Below are positions 5,550 through 15,609 of a stretch of DNA of 39,989 bases, one piece after another. The first letter of the stretch is position 1; each line of letters begins with the position of its first letter. Both the position numbers and the translations under genes were made by a program. Origin of the DNA: a virus. The DNA is taken from positions 1 through 39,989 of the IMG/VR virus record IMGVR_UViG_3300021963_000269. One strand, given 5' to 3'. The notes below the pieces were generated by a model. The model was not told the DNA's origin. It saw only the letters and a program-made list of their open reading frames with translations, and ran no database searches.

Positions 5550-8500
5550 GATCAGCTGTCATTCCTTTTTGAATTTCTCTCAACATATCATCTGATGGTG
5601 TTGGGAACGCATCCATTAGTTTGACATATTCTTTACCTTGTTTGTCATCAAGGCCACCTTTACTTTCAACATAGTTGATTTCGTCAACAACGCCATTGGC
5701 CTTCTTACGAGTCTTAACTAATTCAAATTCCCACTCATTGAGATCACGGTTGATTTGTTTTTTAACCTCTTTCTCCTTTTCGTGTTGGTTCTCAGTAACG
5801 CCTTTCTTTTTAACGATATTCGTTACCTTTCTAGCAACAGTTCCTAAATCCTTAGGAGCTATACCAGTTGAATACAATATCATCAATGGAACAGATATAT
5901 TCTGTAAAATTTTTCGATCCTCCTCCGGTAAGTACTTATTAGTTACTCTACCTTGGTATTCATCTTCAAATTCCCCCGTATAAGCCATTGCGCTTAAGTC
6001 AATCAATTCTTTGTATGTATCGTAGGCAATACCCATCATACCATAAGCTCTGCCTGACTGACCATCATTTTTAAATGCTACTGAATAGATGCTGTCAGAC
6101 TTAAGTTGGTCAATGAACTTAGTTTTAGCATTGTCATCCATTTCATCTTTACCTTGAAGTCTTAAAATAGTATTCTTTTCTTCGACTGCTTTCTTGATAT
6201 CTTCATCGGATACCTGAGGGAAATTCTCCATTACCTTGTCAAACCCCATAGTAATCAAGTCATCAAAGATTGGAAGTGGAGATAAGATATCCCCTACAAT
6301 ACTTTTTACTGGGAACTTAGTAGCGCTGTATTGTTTAGATGTCATCTTTAATCCAAGAAGTGATTTATCTTTTTTCTCTTCCTCGTCATCATCACCAACT
6401 AATAAATTAGCAATGTTGTCATAAACTAAAGTCTTAACACCATATGCTATTAATTGGTATGCAAATAGCTCAGCACCTAATCCAGTCAATGATTTAATGG
6501 CTGATTTACGATCTTCAACACTAGTATCTTTTGATCTTAATGCTAGGAAATCATTATGCATTCTTGCCTTTTGGTTCATAATAAACGTAGCGAATGGCAT
6601 GATAACTTTTCTAGCAATTCGTTTTGTAGGATCATCAGATGACAAGAAGTCTCCGGCCAATTTGTCGTCAGATATATTTTGCTGTCTGTCGACCATTAAC
6701 TGAGCATATTGAGCTGAGTCTTTGTCCCATTCATGTTTAGACCAATCTATATCTTTTACATTCTCACCTTTAGACTTCATGTCTTTGAGGTAGTATGTAA
6801 TAAATGACGAGCGAGCTACCCAAACATCAGGCTTGGCTAATAATGTTTTCAACCAAAACTGATTAAGATCCTCAAGCTTTTTAATTGCTTCAGCACCAAG
6901 GCCACCTGTCTTTTCAAGCAATCTATCGATTGATTCAACAGCTGCTTGAGACTCAAGGCCACGGTTAGCAATAGGCATTCCTGATCTATTAATAGCTTCA
7001 TTCATGTCTGCATTAACAAACGTCATTGTTCCGCCTGAGTTTATGACTGTATTAATCATTACAGGAATAGTTTGTTTGATTGGCTGATCTAATCCAGCTA
7101 ATGCTTTACCAACTCCAAGTCCTGTAATAAAGTTTGCCAATCGTTCAACATCTTTTATGGTGTCAGTTGTAACAGTTCGTTTACCTTTTGCTCTTTGGAT
7201 ATATGTATTGATTCTTTTTGTAAGAATTTTTCTATCTTTTGCCTCAGGAACTAATTTATTGAATGCTTTTGATTTGACAAATCCATCAACTTGTCTGATA
7301 GCAGCAGCTGTATTAATATCAACTAATGCACCCTTAAGGCTATTGAAATTGTTTACGTCAAAGTCAAGACTAATATACCTACCATTAGGCAATACTTTTG
7401 GTCTTGTTGCTTCCATTAATACACCTGTCTTGTTTTTGTCTGTGTAATCCATAGACATCATAAACCCACTTCCACTATTCAATAAAGCTTCATCAAGACC
7501 TTGGTCTTCAGCTGATAGGCTTTTGTATCTATCAGGTGTATAGTTTGTGTCGCTACCTAGGATTGAGTTATACACGGACAAACTAACATCAGCTAATTCC
7601 CCATAGTATTTACCCCACTCATTAATCATCCAGGCTACAGCATCTTTATTCATTTGATCTGCATTTGATTCGATCACATCTAAATCAAGTTCAGCAACAC
7701 CAAGTTTATCATATGCTTCTTGGTATAGATCAGCCATTTCTATTTCTTTGTCTGTTCCGTTCTCTCTTAATGCATCAATTGATTGTTTGATTATCTCAGC
7801 TCTTCTTTTAAACTCATCTCTAATCTCAGTCTTTGTACCTATAAGATTTCTTTTTAGGAATGAAAGCATACCACGCTCATAAACGTTTTTAGCTTCCATA
7901 AATCCTTTCTCTTTGTAGAAATCTTGTTTAGAATACTCAGTCATTAAGTCATTGTGCTGTCTAATGGCTTTGTTCGATCCATTAATTACATCAACAAGAC
8001 CCATCATTTGCATGATTTTTGCCGAATTTTTAATGCCAGGGAACATCTTTTCAAACAATAAAGGAAGAGATATCATTTGCTCTCCAAAGAATCTACCTAT
8101 TGTCTTATTGAAATATGATCTTAATGGTCTAGCCTTCTTTCCTTGAGCTACAAGTTGTTTAGCATTCTGAGCCCCTTCATATGATCTGACAGCCGCTTCT
8201 AATCCGCTAGTTATATTATTCATCAAGTAGTTATCCATAGCCTCAACAACCTTAGCGGCATCTCTAACAGACATTTCATTAAGGTCCATATTAAGAAGTC
8301 TCTTAATTAACTCAGCATCTTTTGGATCGATGACAACCTCTTCTCCAGTAAATGGATTAATATTGTTATTTAGAATGTATCTAAATACCGCTTCCATTGA
8401 AGCCAATCTATTCTGTAAGAAATTAAGTTTCTTTTGATCAGCCTCAGGATCAAATTCAGCAGTAGGGTTCTCAATTAGATTGATAATTTCCTGCATTTCT

Positions 8501-11500
8501 TTAGCCGATAGATCATCGGTAAGAACTCCGGAGTCAACTAAGTATTTATACTCAGCCATCAACTCTCTCTTTCTATTCTCTTCCTGCTTAGCAATTTGTT
8601 CGTTTGCATATTCTGCAATAGACTCAATGTTAACGGCTTGTCTTAATGCCGGATCTTTAACATTTTGTTTAGATGGTCTAACAGCATTAAGTACACTTTC
8701 AGCAAGTGCGATATAGTTGTCAATATCATCTACCAATGATGGGTCGATCTTACTGAACAACTTAGCCATACCAACTACCTCAGCTTGGTTTTCAGACTTG
8801 ATCGCTTTTCTGATCAATCGTCTTACTCTAAATGCGCTAGTCAATAAGTCTTGATACTCAGCACGTTTGAAAACTTTCTCAGCGTATTGCTCGAATCGAT
8901 CAACCATTGTTTGATTGTCTAAGTTCAATGAGCTTACTCGTTTAACCAATGCAGCTGCTTGTCTAGCTGTAATGCTTCCTTTCGTTTCTAACGATCGAAT
9001 GAATGCAGCGATCTGTTTTCTTTTGGTATTAAGATCAGTCTTTGCTTCACGAGCTGCGCGAGCTTCCAATCTCAATTGATCTTTAAGGGCAGCAGCTTCG
9101 TTAACTAATACTTTTTTAACAGGAGTCTTAATAGTTTCAGACATGAACTTAACCGCGTTCAATGCATCTTCCTTAGAAACGTTTAACTGCTCAGCCGCTT
9201 TAATGATTGCCTCTTGCAAAGTAATTCCTGTCTTAACAAGAACCTTAGCTAATTTAATGATAGCTCTCATTGTAGCGACTGGTATATTGATACCAAGTGT
9301 TTCTCTACCGAACTTAGCTAAGTCATCATCAACTTTATTTAATGCACTCTCTACCTTTCTTAATACAGTTGGGTTTTTAGTGTCAGCTGTTAGTATCTCC
9401 CCTCCAAGCTCAGACCCGACAATATTTCGTCCATCTCCTTCTCTTCCTCCTCCGACACTTTCCTGTTCAGCGCTCGCTCCAGACTCATCTTGAAGAGGTC
9501 CTCCTGCCCAGGTTGGATCTTTGATACCTCCGGCTGATTCTTTTGCTTGCTCTCTTGCTTCGTTGATTGTGATTTTTCCATCTTGATAATTTTTCCAAAT
9601 ATTATTAATTTTTGCTAGCTCAGCTTTGTTACCTTTAAATGTGTCCGTGTATAAACCACGCACAGCTTCCCAAGTAATACTTTGTACCTGTCTTGGTAAT
9701 AGACCAGCTTCTTTAGCAGCCAATGCGTAAGCGTCAGCATAAGCGTAGTACAATCCTTTGATACCAAGAGGTCCTGAGTTTGAGGTCTTTGTTCCAAAGT
9801 TTTGACCAACTTGAGTTGAGTTACCGGACAAAGGTAGTAATAATGCAGCTGCAATGGCATGTGTATCCATAGTAACATCACCATCTTTACTCATTGGATC
9901 GATAATGTTATTATAGAAGTTTCTGATCTTATGCATCTCACCAAGAGATCTTGTGATGTTTTCTTGGCTTCCGTCATTTTTAATTGCGACAGCTTTACCA
10001 ATCTCACCATAAGAACCCCAAGCAACCTTAGCATTCTCTCCATTATTTTTTGTAGCTACTCCTTGAATACTACCGTCAGGAGCTACAATATTATAATCCT
10101 TTGTTGTATTTACTTCGTGGTATGTTCTTACCATATATGGTTGCATATCAGCAGGAACATCGCTCATTTTTTGACCTAAATATTTCTCAAGAGTTTTAAT
10201 TATAGCATCAGTTTTATTAATAGCTTTCTGTAATTTAACCTTTGCTTTATCTAGAGCTTCTTTGTTTGCCTTAGTTCTAGACTCCTTATAAGCTTTCTCA
10301 GCCTTCTTTAATTTTTTACCTGGTGATGTTTGAGTTTCATATAGTCCTGTTTGATTGATTTGTTTTTGATAGTCAATCATTTCTTGACTCAATGCAGGAT
10401 TATCTTTATAAGACATCAATACCAATTCAGCTAATCTAACATTTTGATACCAATCCTTTTGAGGGGACATGGCTGCGATAATTCCGGAAGCTTGTTCAGG
10501 TGATACGTCAAACTGTTCAGCAAAATCATTTGCAATAGCATTTGCACCATCATACCAAAGAGTTGATATATCTCTGAACTCAGGCTTAAACTCATTCATC
10601 AAGTACTCAAGATTATTTGCTACTTCTCTAACAAATACATCATATATTTCTTGAGCTTGCTCAACTGTTGTTGCTGTTTTAAACTTTTGCTTACCTGCAA
10701 CCAATGGGTATTTAGCAATAATATTTGCATTAGATATAAATACCTTTGGTGCATTTTCTTTTACATAATCTAGAGATAGACCTTCAGTCTCTTCAATTAC
10801 TTTTTTACCTGCAACTGTTTTAACTGATAGTCCTTTTGATATACGTTTACCCGGACGGTCTTTTGATCGAACTTCATTAACATCGATCTCAGATACTTTT
10901 GTTGGATTGAATAAAGACTTAACATCTCTGTCGTTCAAACCATTCTCAGCTGCCACTTGTTTGATTGCTTGCTCAAGTGTTATTCCTGCCTTAACAAGCG
11001 CCTTAACAGCCTGAACGATTGCCTTAGCAAGAACAATTGGTATGTTTACACCAAGTGTCTCTTTGCCGAATTGATCTAAGTCTCCTTCAATCTTACTTAA
11101 TGCGTCAAGAACTTTCTCTAAGTTTGATTGATCTTTAGTATCAGCACCTAATAATTCATCTACATTTGATACTTCTTCCTGATATATTTTTTTTATTAGA
11201 TTTTTACTTCTTGCAAGGTTTATAGATCCTGATGATTTTTCTCCTTTGAAACTAATGATATTATTTTTTACTTCAGTAATAATAGCATCTTCTCCGGAAA
11301 TATTTACTTTATCTCCAACCTGATATACTTCCTCTTTACGAGGAATGAAGTCTGTATTTTTTTCTTCAGGTTTTAATTCTAAGGTAGTTTGACCACGAAG
11401 TTCTCCATTTCTCCATTCACTAACTAATATTTTATAACCAAGATCATTAGCTACCTTACCTATCCATGCAGCTTGATAATTAGGAGAGAACGCTTGGCCC

Positions 11501-14500
11501 GGTCTTGCTTTTTGAAATTCCTCTCTTGCCTTATCGTATAGACCTAATTTATCTTCTTGTAAATAGTATACTTCTTCTTTTGGAACAAGAACAGTATGAA
11601 GCACTGGGCCAACACCAGGTTCTGCTTGGTTCTGCATTGTATAGTATTGTGCAACACCACCAACACTACTTATAGCAGAAGCTTCTTCCTTAGAAACTAT
11701 TAAACTAGCTTCTCCGCTAGTTGGTTTTATTTTGTCTCTTTTTTGAAATGAATAATGATGAAACACATAGTTTCCTTTTCCATCATCCGTTAATCTCTCT
11801 TGTACTTTTTCCGGAAGAATATTTTCTTTAGGAGCTGCTTTTGTTTCTAATAAAGGGCTTATTAGTTTATCGTACTTGCTGTATATCTCATTGTACTTAG
11901 CCAATACATCATCTGGCATGAGAGTTTTATCTATCTCGCCATTTACTTTGTAGCTTTCTATTTCAGGTATATCCTTAAGAAGCTCTGCTTGTTCCTCAGC
12001 TCTGTATGTATCTACCTGGGGACTAGTTGTCCCCTCTGGAGAAATAGTTGGTTCAGTTGTTTCCATTTTGGAAACAGGTGCTTGCTGAGCCATGATATCA
12101 TTCACCGCCTGTACATTAATAGAACCATCTACAACAGCCGGCATAATAAGCTCTAGATTTCTCTGAGCTTCCTGCTGAGCGGCTTGTATTTGTTCAGGTG
12201 TAGCATTCTCAGCAATCTTAACAGATGCTGATATGTATCCAGGACGTGGGGTATTTGAACCTTGCTCAAATATATTTTTACCGTCTGATCCCTTACGAGA
12301 GAATGCAACGGCATATTGACCACCATCCTTACCTTCTACTACAACAGTACCATTGCTTTGTTCAGGTATCTTTGATCTTACGTCGCCTAAAGTTTCCTCT
12401 CCCGATATGGTTTCATAACCTCTGACAATACCACCTATTTCGACTTTTTGAGTGGCGTCTACTTGAGTTGCAGGAGCAGCCTCTAATTCTTTTTTTCTAT
12501 CCTTGAGTTTTTTTAATTCTCCTGGTTCTGAATCTTCAAGTAATTCACCTCTACTAGCCGCCTCTTCAATTTTTAATATTCTATCATTGACTGCGACTAA
12601 CTCTTCTTTTTGACCTTCTTCGGCAATGACTTGAGATCCTGTTTTGGATTCTCCTTTCGCCACTTCTCCGCCAACTTTGGCTCCTGGCTGTATAGGTACT
12701 TCACTTGTTGTTTGCTCTTGAACGGCATAGCTTGTTGTTTTTAATTGTTCATTAATTTCAGTAATACGATCCTTTTGTTTTGCAACCAATGCAGGATCTT
12801 TACCTATAATATCCCTCTCTAATTTATCTTTTTCTGCGATTAAACTAAATGCTTCTCTTTGTGCAGATGTTGATAAATTATCAGGTATTCTCATTATAAC
12901 CGGATAAGAATCTTCTATTGATTTGATCTGTTGATCAGCCTCAACTCTAGTTAATTTACCCGATTCTACTTTTGCATTTATAGATGCAATAAATCCGTTT
13001 CTAGCTTCGTCGTTACTTACTAGGTCTTTGTATATTTTGAATCTATTGTTTGATATCTTATTTGAAATTGGATCTTTTACACCAACGCTAATAGTACCAC
13101 CTATACCACCTGCAAGAAACCCAAGATTAAATGCATCTACCGATTGAGATAATAATTGAGATATGCCTTCACTAGTTGTTAAGTCTGACACATCCTTGAA
13201 GAAACTATTCTCTTTAATTTGATCTACAATCTCTTTAGGTATTTTGCCGTCATATTTTTCTCCTGCCGCTTCTAATTGGTTTGATTGTATAATTTTATTT
13301 GCTACATCTTTTTCAACGCCTTCAAATATTTGCTGAGTAAATTCAGTACCACCCTCAACAAGACCAGCTCCTACAATTTTAATCATTCCATTTGCAATGG
13401 ACGCTGAAACACTTTTATCTATAGCAGTTTTTATCTCAAGCAATGATGCATTCTTTGGTAAAGATGTAAACACCTTTGACATAATATACTTAGAGAATGT
13501 ATTTAAGATAGGACTATCCGCAGCACTTAAACCAACCTTTGCGCCATATTTTTCTAATTGACCTATAATAAGTCCATAAGGCAATGATATAATTTTCTTT
13601 TCGTTCTCACTAAGCCCATCAAAAGCAGGTCCTCTCATTTGGTCCTCCATTGCATTGTAAGACATGGCGAAAAATGCAGCATTTTGAGCTAATTTAGATC
13701 CTGGAGCTAGTGCAACTCCTCCGGCCATTGTACCAATACTTTCTGCCAATGCACTAACCGCTTGTTCTATCTGACCTCTATCCTTTGACTTAACATACTC
13801 TTCTGTAGTGCCTGCTCCGAATACATCCGGAACATCTTTTATGATTTTATTACCGGTGCTTTTAATTATTTTCTGAGTCTCATTTTTTATTTCATCGTCT
13901 GAATAACCTAAGTTTTTTAGTTCTTGATAAGATCCTGGAGAGACTGCATTTGCAAATGTTTCTGCATCTGTAAATAATGACCCTGCGGCTGCTGCAAAGT
14001 CAACGCCCATTTTAGATACATTGGTAAGACCTTGTCCAAATTGTCTTCCGATAAGACCAAGGAAAGAACCTTCTTGCTCTTTCTTTTTCTGATCGATTAT
14101 ATCAGCTTTGTATAAATTGTTTGTAATCTTATCAATCTTCTCTGCCTCATTGACAGTGTTTGATATTACTCTCCTTCTGCTTTCTAGATCTTTTCTTTTG
14201 GCTTCTAATTCTGCGGACTTCTTATCGAATTCCTGATTAGACATTTTACCACCTTTTATTTGCGTATTGAATTCTTGAACTTCTTTATCAAAAGTTTTTG
14301 AGTCTTTTTCGTATGAGTCGGCTTTAGATCTAACCAGCTCTCCTTCTAATACTCTTCTTTTATTTTGATAGTAAGAATCAATATCTATACCTTCTAATAA
14401 TGCAGGAGAAAATTTATAAGGTCGAGTTCCAACAAGTTCAACTAAGTCATCTATAGTGGATACATTATTAAACTTATCTTTATCTGATTTTTTTAGGATG

Positions 14501-15588
14501 TTAGAACCGACAAAGCTTTTAACGTACTTATCAAATTGTGGTGAAGATAGGTCTAGAGTCTTTTCGTTTAATACTTCCTCATTGATCCCACTACCCAACT
14601 TAGAAACAATTCTTATCTCTGATCCATCTTGGTAGAATCGTAAATTTGTCCCCTTAAATTGATTATTAAGAAGCTTAGCTGCATTATCACCGCCTAGACT
14701 AGACAACTTATCTCTCGATGGAATTTTAGCTACTGAATGGTAAGCCTTAAATTCAATTTCACCGAAATCTTTTTTCATGTTTGCTTCGGCTGCTTTCATT
14801 TTATCAGCATCCATTATACCAATTGGATCACCATTAGAATCATAGTAGTCCATATATAAAGCAGGACTTATGTCCTTGAATGCTTCTATATCGTCAGGAT
14901 TATCGAAGTCAAATATCTTACCTGCTCCAATTCTCCAGTTAAGATATTTATCTTCTTGAGGAGCTGGTTTTTGCAACTCCTTGAGACGTTTTTGTTCCAT
15001 CTCTTTTTCTAGAACTTTTATGTCTCCGTATTTTTGCTCAAATGATTTCTTTAATTCTTTGTTTTCAATTGGAGTTGCTTTCAATTGTTGCTCTACTTCA
15101 GGCGCGTAATTGGCCATTCGATCTAAATCAAATTGAGAAGCAACGACAGCTTGTTGGTTTAAGATCTCCTCTCTAGCGGATACATCTCCAAGTTTTATTG
15201 GTATATAGTTTTGTCCAACTTTTTTAGACCAATGCTTACCATTTTTTTTGTATAGGGCTCCAGGATTATTCGGGAGTATGTATACTTTTTCTTCTTTTAA
15301 AGATGAAGACGCCGTAGGCTTTGTGGTTGTGCTGGATAAGCGCCCCGATGAAGTATTGCTTTGATCCAATGTTGATTGTGAAGCCGCTTTTTTTTTTAAT
15401 CCCAAAGTTTGAGCAAACGAATCGTATGTCTTCGGAGCATCAAAGCCTTTACTTAGTAAGTATGAATGATATTTCTTTGCGCTTACCTCATCGCTTAACG
15501 TTGAAACAAATGACTCATATGTTGGCGCAACATCAGCTCCGCTTGATTTTAAATAAGAATAGTACTGCTTAAGATTATCGTTTGGCAT
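5524..15588 (-). CDS. Giant ejection/internal virion protein, 3354 aa (T7 gp16-like position, polyvalent domains)
   Basis: Last and largest gene of the late operon, after two smaller internal-protein-like genes; by order it equals T7 gp16, which enters the cell with the DNA. Residues 1-65 hold two copies of a 30-residue motif (YYSYLKSSGADVAPTYESF, then YHSYLLSKGFDAPKTYDSF). Gly/Ala-rich hydrophobic segments lie near 506-533, 610-640 and 816-833. Residues about 900-1250 are charged linker. About 1278-1395 (starts FHHYSF) is a compact domain that could be ADP-ribosyltransferase-like; this is weak. About 1640-1990 resembles DUF7178 (WYDGANAIANDFAEQF, AAMSPQKDWYQN, DTHAIAAALLLPLSG), possibly a helix-hairpin-helix enzyme. 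This module sits between two copies of a 90-residue repeat (about 1475-1560 and 2060-2150). The C-terminal third is helical, with hydrophobic stretches at about 2815-2851 and 3037-3062. No SLT lysozyme motif was seen. Confidence 0.8.
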   Translation of the reverse strand: MPNDNLKQYYSYLKSSGADVAPTYESFVSTLSDEVSAKKYHSYLLSKGFDAPKTYDSFAQTLGLKKKAASQSTLDQSNTSSGRLSSTTTKPTASSSLKEEKVYILPNNPGALYKKNGKHWSKKVGQNYIPIKLGDVSAREEILNQQAVVASQFDLDRMANYAPEVEQQLKATPIENKELKKSFEQKYGDIKVLEKEMEQKRLKELQKPAPQEDKYLNWRIGAGKIFDFDNPDDIEAFKDISPALYMDYYDSNGDPIGIMDADKMKAAEANMKKDFGEIEFKAYHSVAKIPSRDKLSSLGGDNAAKLLNNQFKGTNLRFYQDGSEIRIVSKLGSGINEEVLNEKTLDLSSPQFDKYVKSFVGSNILKKSDKDKFNNVSTIDDLVELVGTRPYKFSPALLEGIDIDSYYQNKRRVLEGELVRSKADSYEKDSKTFDKEVQEFNTQIKGGKMSNQEFDKKSAELEAKRKDLESRRRVISNTVNEAEKIDKITNNLYKADIIDQKKKEQEGSFLGLIGRQFGQGLTNVSKMGVDFAAAAGSLFTDAETFANAVSPGSYQELKNLGYSDDEIKNETQKIIKSTGNKIIKDVPDVFGAGTTEEYVKSKDRGQIEQAVSALAESIGTMAGGVALAPGSKLAQNAAFFAMSYNAMEDQMRGPAFDGLSENEKKIISLPYGLIIGQLEKYGAKVGLSAADSPILNTFSKYIMSKVFTSLPKNASLLEIKTAIDKSVSASIANGMIKIVGAGLVEGGTEFTQQIFEGVEKDVANKIIQSNQLEAAGEKYDGKIPKEIVDQIKENSFFKDVSDLTTSEGISQLLSQSVDAFNLGFLAGGIGGTISVGVKDPISNKISNNRFKIYKDLVSNDEARNGFIASINAKVESGKLTRVEADQQIKSIEDSYPVIMRIPDNLSTSAQREAFSLIAEKDKLERDIIGKDPALVAKQKDRITEINEQLKTTSYAVQEQTTSEVPIQPGAKVGGEVAKGESKTGSQVIAEEGQKEELVAVNDRILKIEEAASRGELLEDSEPGELKKLKDRKKELEAAPATQVDATQKVEIGGIVRGYETISGEETLGDVRSKIPEQSNGTVVVEGKDGGQYAVAFSRKGSDGKNIFEQGSNTPRPGYISASVKIAENATPEQIQAAQQEAQRNLELIMPAVVDGSINVQAVNDIMAQQAPVSKMETTEPTISPEGTTSPQVDTYRAEEQAELLKDIPEIESYKVNGEIDKTLMPDDVLAKYNEIYSKYDKLISPLLETKAAPKENILPEKVQERLTDDGKGNYVFHHYSFQKRDKIKPTSGEASLIVSKEEASAISSVGGVAQYYTMQNQAEPGVGPVLHTVLVPKEEVYYLQEDKLGLYDKAREEFQKARPGQAFSPNYQAAWIGKVANDLGYKILVSEWRNGELRGQTTLELKPEEKNTDFIPRKEEVYQVGDKVNISGEDAIITEVKNNIISFKGEKSSGSINLARSKNLIKKIYQEEVSNVDELLGADTKDQSNLEKVLDALSKIEGDLDQFGKETLGVNIPIVLAKAIVQAVKALVKAGITLEQAIKQVAAENGLNDRDVKSLFNPTKVSEIDVNEVRSKDRPGKRISKGLSVKTVAGKKVIEETEGLSLDYVKENAPKVFISNANIIAKYPLVAGKQKFKTATTVEQAQEIYDVFVREVANNLEYLMNEFKPEFRDISTLWYDGANAIANDFAEQFDVSPEQASGIIAAMSPQKDWYQNVRLAELVLMSYKDNPALSQEMIDYQKQINQTGLYETQTSPGKKLKKAEKAYKESRTKANKEALDKAKVKLQKAINKTDAIIKTLEKYLGQKMSDVPADMQPYMVRTYHEVNTTKDYNIVAPDGSIQGVATKNNGENAKVAWGSYGEIGKAVAIKNDGSQENITRSLGEMHKIRNFYNNIIDPMSKDGDVTMDTHAIAAALLLPLSGNSTQVGQNFGTKTSNSGPLGIKGLYYAYADAYALAAKEAGLLPRQVQSITWEAVRGLYTDTFKGNKAELAKINNIWKNYQDGKITINEAREQAKESAGGIKDPTWAGGPLQDESGASAEQESVGGGREGDGRNIVGSELGGEILTADTKNPTVLRKVESALNKVDDDLAKFGRETLGINIPVATMRAIIKLAKVLVKTGITLQEAIIKAAEQLNVSKEDALNAVKFMSETIKTPVKKVLVNEAAALKDQLRLEARAAREAKTDLNTKRKQIAAFIRSLETKGSITARQAAALVKRVSSLNLDNQTMVDRFEQYAEKVFKRAEYQDLLTSAFRVRRLIRKAIKSENQAEVVGMAKLFSKIDPSLVDDIDNYIALAESVLNAVRPSKQNVKDPALRQAVNIESIAEYANEQIAKQEENRKRELMAEYKYLVDSGVLTDDLSAKEMQEIINLIENPTAEFDPEADQKKLNFLQNRLASMEAVFRYILNNNINPFTGEEVVIDPKDAELIKRLLNMDLNEMSVRDAAKVVEAMDNYLMNNITSGLEAAVRSYEGAQNAKQLVAQGKKARPLRSYFNKTIGRFFGEQMISLPLLFEKMFPGIKNSAKIMQMMGLVDVINGSNKAIRQHNDLMTEYSKQDFYKEKGFMEAKNVYERGMLSFLKRNLIGTKTEIRDEFKRRAEIIKQSIDALRENGTDKEIEMADLYQEAYDKLGVAELDLDVIESNADQMNKDAVAWMINEWGKYYGELADVSLSVYNSILGSDTNYTPDRYKSLSAEDQGLDEALLNSGSGFMMSMDYTDKNKTGVLMEATRPKVLPNGRYISLDFDVNNFNSLKGALVDINTAAAIRQVDGFVKSKAFNKLVPEAKDRKILTKRINTYIQRAKGKRTVTTDTIKDVERLANFITGLGVGKALAGLDQPIKQTIPVMINTVINSGGTMTFVNADMNEAINRSGMPIANRGLESQAAVESIDRLLEKTGGLGAEAIKKLEDLNQFWLKTLLAKPDVWVARSSFITYYLKDMKSKGENVKDIDWSKHEWDKDSAQYAQLMVDRQQNISDDKLAGDFLSSDDPTKRIARKVIMPFATFIMNQKARMHNDFLALRSKDTSVEDRKSAIKSLTGLGAELFAYQLIAYGVKTLVYDNIANLLVGDDDEEEKKDKSLLGLKMTSKQYSATKFPVKSIVGDILSPLPIFDDLITMGFDKVMENFPQVSDEDIKKAVEEKNTILRLQGKDEMDDNAKTKFIDQLKSDSIYSVAFKNDGQSGRAYGMMGIAYDTYKELIDLSAMAYTGEFEDEYQGRVTNKYLPEEDRKILQNISVPLMILYSTGIAPKDLGTVARKVTNIVKKKGVTENQHEKEKEVKKQINRDLNEWEFELVKTRKKANGVVDEINYVESKGGLDDKQGKEYVKLMDAFPTPSDDMLREIQKGMTADQIIKKNKG
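9130..9412 (-). repeat. Internal protein repeat, copy 2 (about 90 aa)
   Basis: Encodes residues about 2060-2150 of the giant protein: LTADTKNPTVL, FGRETLGINIP, LVKTGITLQEAI and so on. It aligns without large gaps to copy 1 at 10905-11161, with roughly half of the residues shared by eye, so the duplication is old. Confidence 0.75.
10905..11161 (-). repeat. Internal protein repeat, copy 1 (about 90 aa)
   Basis: Encodes residues about 1475-1560 of the giant protein: LGADTKDQSNL, FGKETLGVNIP, LVKAGITLEQAI. The shared pattern with copy 2 is ADTK, KV-x2-AL-x-K, DL-x2-FG-x-ETLG-x-NIP and LVK-x-GITL-x2-AI. Between the copies lies the DUF7178-like module. Confidence 0.75.
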
Positions 15589-15609
15589 ATTGAATTGTGT
15601 TGTTTATTA

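Noticed and set aside
9390-9581. Other-frame ORFs inside the giant gene, e.g. a Glu/Lys-rich 63-residue frame
   Set aside because: They lie within a continuous, domain-rich frame and lack junctions with neighbours; the composition follows from the main frame.
5524-15588. Possible TAG or TGA recoding, as in some crAss-like phages
   Set aside because: The 10 kb frame has no internal stop under the standard code, and TAG is used as a normal stop at 2003-2005 and 38237-38239.
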